Under the pieces are notes generated by a model, which worked only from the letters and a program-made list of their open reading frames with translations, ran no database searches and was not told the origin of the DNA. A program made the translations under genes and the position numbers. Below, one piece after another: positions 4,353 to 7,574 of a DNA stretch of 7,574 nucleotides (positions are counted from its first letter, which is position 1; each line of letters starts with the position of its first letter). This stretch comes from Comamonadaceae bacterium (GTDB lineage Bacteria; Pseudomonadota; Gammaproteobacteria; Burkholderiales; Burkholderiaceae_C). The stretch lies in assembly GCA_947374485.1 (NCBI GenBank), contig CANCCF010000194.1, forward strand, positions 1 through 7,574, in the 5' to 3' direction.

Positions 4353-7187
4353 ATGAGTGAACCCAAGAAAACCCTGCTGCTGGTGGACGGCTCCAGTTAT
4401 TTGTACCGCGCCTTCTTTGCCGGCGGTGGTGACATGAAGATCACCTTGCCCGACGGGCGCGAGCAAAAGACCGGCGCCATCCGCATCATGATCAACATGA
4501 TGCAAAGCCTGCGCAAAGAGGTGCCCGCCGACTATGTGGCCTGCATCTTCGATGCCAAAGGCCCCACCTTCCGCGATGCCATTTACCCGCAGTACAAGGC
4601 GCACCGCGACCCCATGCCCGACGACTTGCGCAGCCAGATTGCACCCATCCACGAGGTGGTGCGCCTGCTGGGCTGGAGCGTGCTGGACGTGCCAGGCGTG
4701 GAGGCCGACGACGTGATTGGCACCCTGGCCGTGCTGGCCGCGAAGCAGGGCATCGAGGTGGTGGTGAGCAGCGGTGACAAGGACCTGGCGCAGCTGGTGG
4801 ACGAGCACATCACCATCATCGACACCATGAACGGCAAGCGCCGCGATATGGCCGGGGTGGAGGCTGAATTTGGCATCCCCGCACGCCTGATGCTGGACTA
4901 CCAGACCCTGGTGGGTGACACCGTGGACAACGTGCCCGGCGTGCCCAAGGTGGGCCCCAAGACGGCGGTGAAATGGCTGCAGGAATACGGCTCGCTGCAG
5001 GCCGTGGTGGAGAACGCCCACCAGATCAAGGGCGTGGTGGGTGAGAACCTGCGCAATGCGCTGGAGTGGCTGCCCACCGGGCGCTCGCTCTTGACCATCA
5101 AGACCGACTGCGAGCTGGGTGACCGCATCCCCTCGCTGCCGCTGCTGGACGCACTGAGCCCCAGCGTGCAGGACTCTGCCGCGCTCCTGGCCTATTGCGA
5201 GCGCTATGGTTTCAAGGGTTTGGCCAAGACGCTGGGTGCCGCATCGGCCGCAGCCGAATCTGCCGCTGCGGCCAATCTGGCCGGTGGCCTGCTGCAGGGG
5301 GTGGCAACCAAGCCTGCCAACCCCACGCCGGGCCTGTTCGACGAAGCCGAAGTGGCTGTGGTGGTGGCGCTGGAGCGCACCCCCAACGCAGCCTATGAAA
5401 CCATTCTGACCTGGGAAGCGCTGGACGCCTGGCTGGCAAAACTCACCGCCGCCGAACTCACCGCGCTCGACACCGAAACCAATTCGCTGGACGAGATGCG
5501 CGCCGAAATCGTGGGCATCAGCTTCAGCGTCGCTTCGGGCGCGGCGGCCTACATCCCGCTGGCGCACAACTACCCCGGCGCCATCGCGCAGCTGCCGCGT
5601 GAGGAAGTGTTGGCCAAATTGAAACCCTGGCTGGAAGACCCACAGGCCAACAAGCTGGGCCAGCACGTCAAGTACGACCGCCACGTGTTTGCCAACCACG
5701 GCATCGAGGTGCAGGGCTATGCGCACGACACCATGCTGCAAAGCTATGTGCTCGAAGTGCACAAACCGCATGGCCTCTCGAGCCTGGCCGAGCGCCACCT
5801 GGGACGCGGCGGCATCAGTTTTGAGGACCTGTGCGGCAAGGGCGTGAACCAGCTCACCATCAACCAGGTGGACATTGCCCGGGTGGCCGAATACGCCTGT
5901 GAAGACGCCGAGCAGACGCTGGACGTGCACCAGGCGCTGTGGCCGCACATCCAGGCCGATGCGGGACTGGCTTTTATTTATGCGCTGGAGATGGAGAGCA
6001 GCGAGGCGCTGTACCGCATCGAGCGCAACGGCGTGCTGATTGATGCGCCCACCCTGGCGGCGCAAAGCCACGCGCTGGGCCAGCGCATTCTGCAGCTCGA
6101 AGCCGAGGCGCATGAACTGGCCGGACAGCCCTTCAACCTCAGCAGCCCCAAACAGATTGGCGAGATCTTCTTCACCAAGCTGGGCCTGCCCGTGGTCAAG
6201 AAGACCGCCACCGGCGCCCCCAGCACCGACGAAGAGGTGCTGGAAAAACTGGCCGAAGATTTCCCCTTGCCGGCCAAGATCCTGGAGCACCGGGGCCTGG
6301 CCAAACTCAAGGGCACCTACACCGACAAGCTGGCCCAGCTGGCGCTCCCCCGCACGGGCCGCGTGCACACGCATTACGCGCAGGCCGTGGCCGTCACCGG
6401 ACGCCTGTCCAGTAACGACCCCAATCTGCAGAACATCCCCATCCGCACGCCGGAAGGGCGGCGCGTGCGCGAGGCCTTTGTGGCCGCGCCGGGCAATGTG
6501 ATTGCCAGTGCCGATTACAGCCAGATCGAGCTGCGCATCATGGCCCACATCAGCGGTGACGCAGCCCTCCTGCGCGCCTTCACCGAAGGCCTGGACGTGC
6601 ACCGCGCCACCGCCGCCGAGGTGTTCGGGGTGTCTGTGGAGCAGGTGACGGCTGAGCAGCGGCGCTATGCCAAGGTCATCAACTTCGGCCTCATCTACGG
6701 CATGAGCGCCTACGGCCTGGCGCGCAATCTGGGCATCGACAACACGGCGGCCAAGAACTACATCCAGCGCTACTTCGAGCGCTATCCCGGCGTGAAGGAC
6801 TACATGGACCGCACCCGCGAAGAGGCCAAGGCCAAAGGCTATGTGCAAACCGTGTTCGGGCGGCGCCTGTACTTGCCGGAAATTGGCTCGCCCAACGGCC
6901 AGCGCCGCGCGGGCGCCGAGCGCGCTGCCATCAACGCGCCCATGCAGGGCACGGCCGCCGACCTGATCAAGCTCAGCATGGTGCAGGTGCAAAAGGTGCT
7001 GGATGCCGAGCAGCGCGGCACGCGCATGATCATGCAGGTGCACGACGAACTGGTGTTTGAGGTGCCCGAGGCCGAGGTGGAGTGGCTCACCATCGAAATC
7101 CCGCGCCTGATGGCCGGGGTGGCTGAGCTGAAAGTGCCGCTGCTGGCCGAAATGGGCGTGGGCCCCAACTGGGACAAGGCGCACTGA
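4353..7187 (+). CDS. polA: DNA polymerase I (5' nuclease, 3'-5' exonuclease and polymerase domains)
   Basis: 944-residue repair and lagging-strand polymerase that removes RNA primers and fills excision gaps. The 5' nuclease domain (about 7-265) has the metal-site acidic residues in LLLVDGSSYLYRAF (D12), IFDAKG (D67), VEADDVIG (E117, D119, D120), SGDKDL (D142, D144) and VGDTVDNVPGVPKVGPKTA (D189, D192, then the helix-hairpin-helix). An Ala-rich linker (about 295-311) follows. The proofreading domain (about 345-540) keeps Exo I LDTET (D373, E375), Exo II KYD (D442) and Exo III YACED (Y514, D518). The Exo II Asn of E. coli is His438 here. The polymerase domain (about 545-944) has TGRLSS (682-687), motif A DYSQIELR (D721), motif B RRYAKVINFGLIYG (K774, F778, Y782) and motif C QVHDE (D898, E899). 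It is slightly longer than the E. coli enzyme (928). It is divergent from thrB with 54 bases between, and its TGA overlaps the start of the ZIP transporter gene by one base. Confidence 0.99.
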   Translation: MSEPKKTLLLVDGSSYLYRAFFAGGGDMKITLPDGREQKTGAIRIMINMMQSLRKEVPADYVACIFDAKGPTFRDAIYPQYKAHRDPMPDDLRSQIAPIHEVVRLLGWSVLDVPGVEADDVIGTLAVLAAKQGIEVVVSSGDKDLAQLVDEHITIIDTMNGKRRDMAGVEAEFGIPARLMLDYQTLVGDTVDNVPGVPKVGPKTAVKWLQEYGSLQAVVENAHQIKGVVGENLRNALEWLPTGRSLLTIKTDCELGDRIPSLPLLDALSPSVQDSAALLAYCERYGFKGLAKTLGAASAAAESAAAANLAGGLLQGVATKPANPTPGLFDEAEVAVVVALERTPNAAYETILTWEALDAWLAKLTAAELTALDTETNSLDEMRAEIVGISFSVASGAAAYIPLAHNYPGAIAQLPREEVLAKLKPWLEDPQANKLGQHVKYDRHVFANHGIEVQGYAHDTMLQSYVLEVHKPHGLSSLAERHLGRGGISFEDLCGKGVNQLTINQVDIARVAEYACEDAEQTLDVHQALWPHIQADAGLAFIYALEMESSEALYRIERNGVLIDAPTLAAQSHALGQRILQLEAEAHELAGQPFNLSSPKQIGEIFFTKLGLPVVKKTATGAPSTDEEVLEKLAEDFPLPAKILEHRGLAKLKGTYTDKLAQLALPRTGRVHTHYAQAVAVTGRLSSNDPNLQNIPIRTPEGRRVREAFVAAPGNVIASADYSQIELRIMAHISGDAALLRAFTEGLDVHRATAAEVFGVSVEQVTAEQRRYAKVINFGLIYGMSAYGLARNLGIDNTAAKNYIQRYFERYPGVKDYMDRTREEAKAKGYVQTVFGRRLYLPEIGSPNGQRRAGAERAAINAPMQGTAADLIKLSMVQVQKVLDAEQRGTRMIMQVHDELVFEVPEAEVEWLTIEIPRLMAGVAELKVPLLAEMGVGPNWDKAH
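7176..7179 (+). promoter_or_regulatory. Ribosome binding site of the ZIP transporter gene inside polA
   Basis: AAGG lies 7 bases before the ATG at 7187, within the last polA codons. It supports that start and reinitiation by ribosomes that finish polA. Confidence 0.45.
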
Positions 7188-7574
7188 TGACGCTGATCTC
7201 CATTTTTTTGGGCACCTTGCTGGCAGGCGTGGGCAGTGTCTGGCTGGCCGCCTTGCTGAGCTTTGGCGCCCTGGGCCGCTACACCCAGCACATGCTCAGC
7301 ATGGCCGCCGGGGCCTTGCTGTCCACCGCCTTTATGCACCTGCTGCCGGAGGCCTTTGAGAGCCATGTGGAGCCGCATGACCTGTTTTTGACCCTGCTGG
7401 TCGGGCTGGTGTTTTTCTTTTTGCTCGACAAGGCCGAGCTCTGGCACCACGGGCACGAACACGGAGACCACGCAGACCATGGCGGACAGGCACACACCCA
7501 TGCCCACCACAGCCATGGCCATGGCCACGGCCACAACCCCGCGCCCAAAGGCGGCAGCTGGGCTGTGCTGGCCG
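7187..7574 (+). CDS. ZIP-family metal (zinc) transporter, 3' end missing
   Basis: The N-terminal 129 residues of a ZIP-type divalent metal importer of the inner membrane; the frame runs off the right edge. Three hydrophobic helices are visible at about 3-25, 36-54 and 64-81. The second carries the family-typical pattern SMAAGALLSTAFMHLLPEA (38-56). Between helices 3 and 4 is the expected cytoplasmic His-rich loop, with 14 histidines between residues 87 and 116, including an HGHGHGH run. Zinc is the likeliest substrate, although ZIP proteins can also carry iron, manganese or cadmium. The residues of helices 4 and 5 that form the transport site are outside the window. The ATG shares its A with the polA stop (TGATG) and has AAGG 7 bases upstream, so it is co-transcribed and probably translationally coupled with polA. 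The His-rich loop also resembles cation-diffusion-facilitator proteins, but the helix 2 pattern decides for ZIP. Confidence 0.92.
   Translation, partial: MTLISIFLGTLLAGVGSVWLAALLSFGALGRYTQHMLSMAAGALLSTAFMHLLPEAFESHVEPHDLFLTLLVGLVFFFLLDKAELWHHGHEHGDHADHGGQAHTHAHHSHGHGHGHNPAPKGGSWAVLA
7514..7534 (+). repeat. Imperfect hexanucleotide repeat encoding the His-Gly run
   Basis: Three and a half units of CAYGGC encode HGHGHGH (residues 110-116) of the ZIP transporter loop. It is a coding repeat, likely prone to length change, and is not a mobile or regulatory element. Confidence 0.6.

Noticed and set aside
4345..4356. Mini open frame ATG CAC CCA TGA overlapping the polA start
   Set aside because: It has three codons and no ribosome binding site of its own. 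The overlap with the polA ATG is notable but such short frames arise easily by chance.
4299..7184. Apparent 960-residue N-terminal extension of thrB, or a giant antisense protein opposite polA
   Set aside because: It is the exact reverse-complement register of polA codons, its sequence is His/Gln/Val/Leu-rich and resembles no family, and ThrB similarity begins sharply at the ATG at 4298.
7187..7574. Cation diffusion facilitator (CzcD type) instead of ZIP
   Set aside because: The His-rich loop is compatible with both, but the second helix pattern ending in MHLLPEA is typical of ZIP, and the position of the loop after helix 3 fits ZIP topology.

Overview
The window looks like housekeeping chromosome from a GC-rich betaproteobacterium, most likely order Burkholderiales and plausibly family Comamonadaceae. 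The reasons are the strong G/C preference at third codon positions, the type II (APH-fold) homoserine kinase, a BPSS1780-type membrane protein beside it, and UvrD and PolA sequences that read as Burkholderiales-like. This placement comes from recalled family patterns, not a database search. I see no tRNA, rRNA, CRISPR array, insertion sequence, prophage or attachment site, and no stretch longer than about 60 bases lacks a gene.

Layout, left to right. (1) The 3' part of a plus-strand uvrD (DNA helicase II), cut by the left edge. (2) After a 12-base convergent gap holding a small dyad come three minus-strand genes, transcribed right to left: thrB (homoserine kinase), a six-helix BPSS1780-family membrane protein, and a Tat-exported FecR-domain protein. 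Both junctions are 4-base ATGA overlaps, so this is almost certainly one translationally coupled operon. (3) A 54-base divergent gap carries a TACAAT -10 candidate six bases before the thrB start and a short hairpin just before polA. (4) Plus-strand polA encodes a full-length DNA polymerase I with all three enzymatic domains. (5) A ZIP-family metal transporter overlaps the polA stop by one base (TGATG) and is cut by the right edge.

How the genes work together: UvrD and PolA act in the same repair steps. UvrD unwinds and releases the excised oligonucleotide in nucleotide excision repair and works in mismatch repair, and PolA fills the gap. They flank the minus-strand operon but face the same direction and are not co-transcribed with each other. 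ThrB makes O-phosphohomoserine for threonine. Its two co-translated partners are an integral membrane protein and a periplasmic FecR-domain protein of unknown role, and they are the least explained part of the window. I did not find a clear new defence or mobile system. The best leads are the coupled thrB-membrane protein-FecR operon, the possible leaderless thrB transcript, the extra segment in the UvrD 2B region, and the compact secondary structures in the two intergenic gaps.
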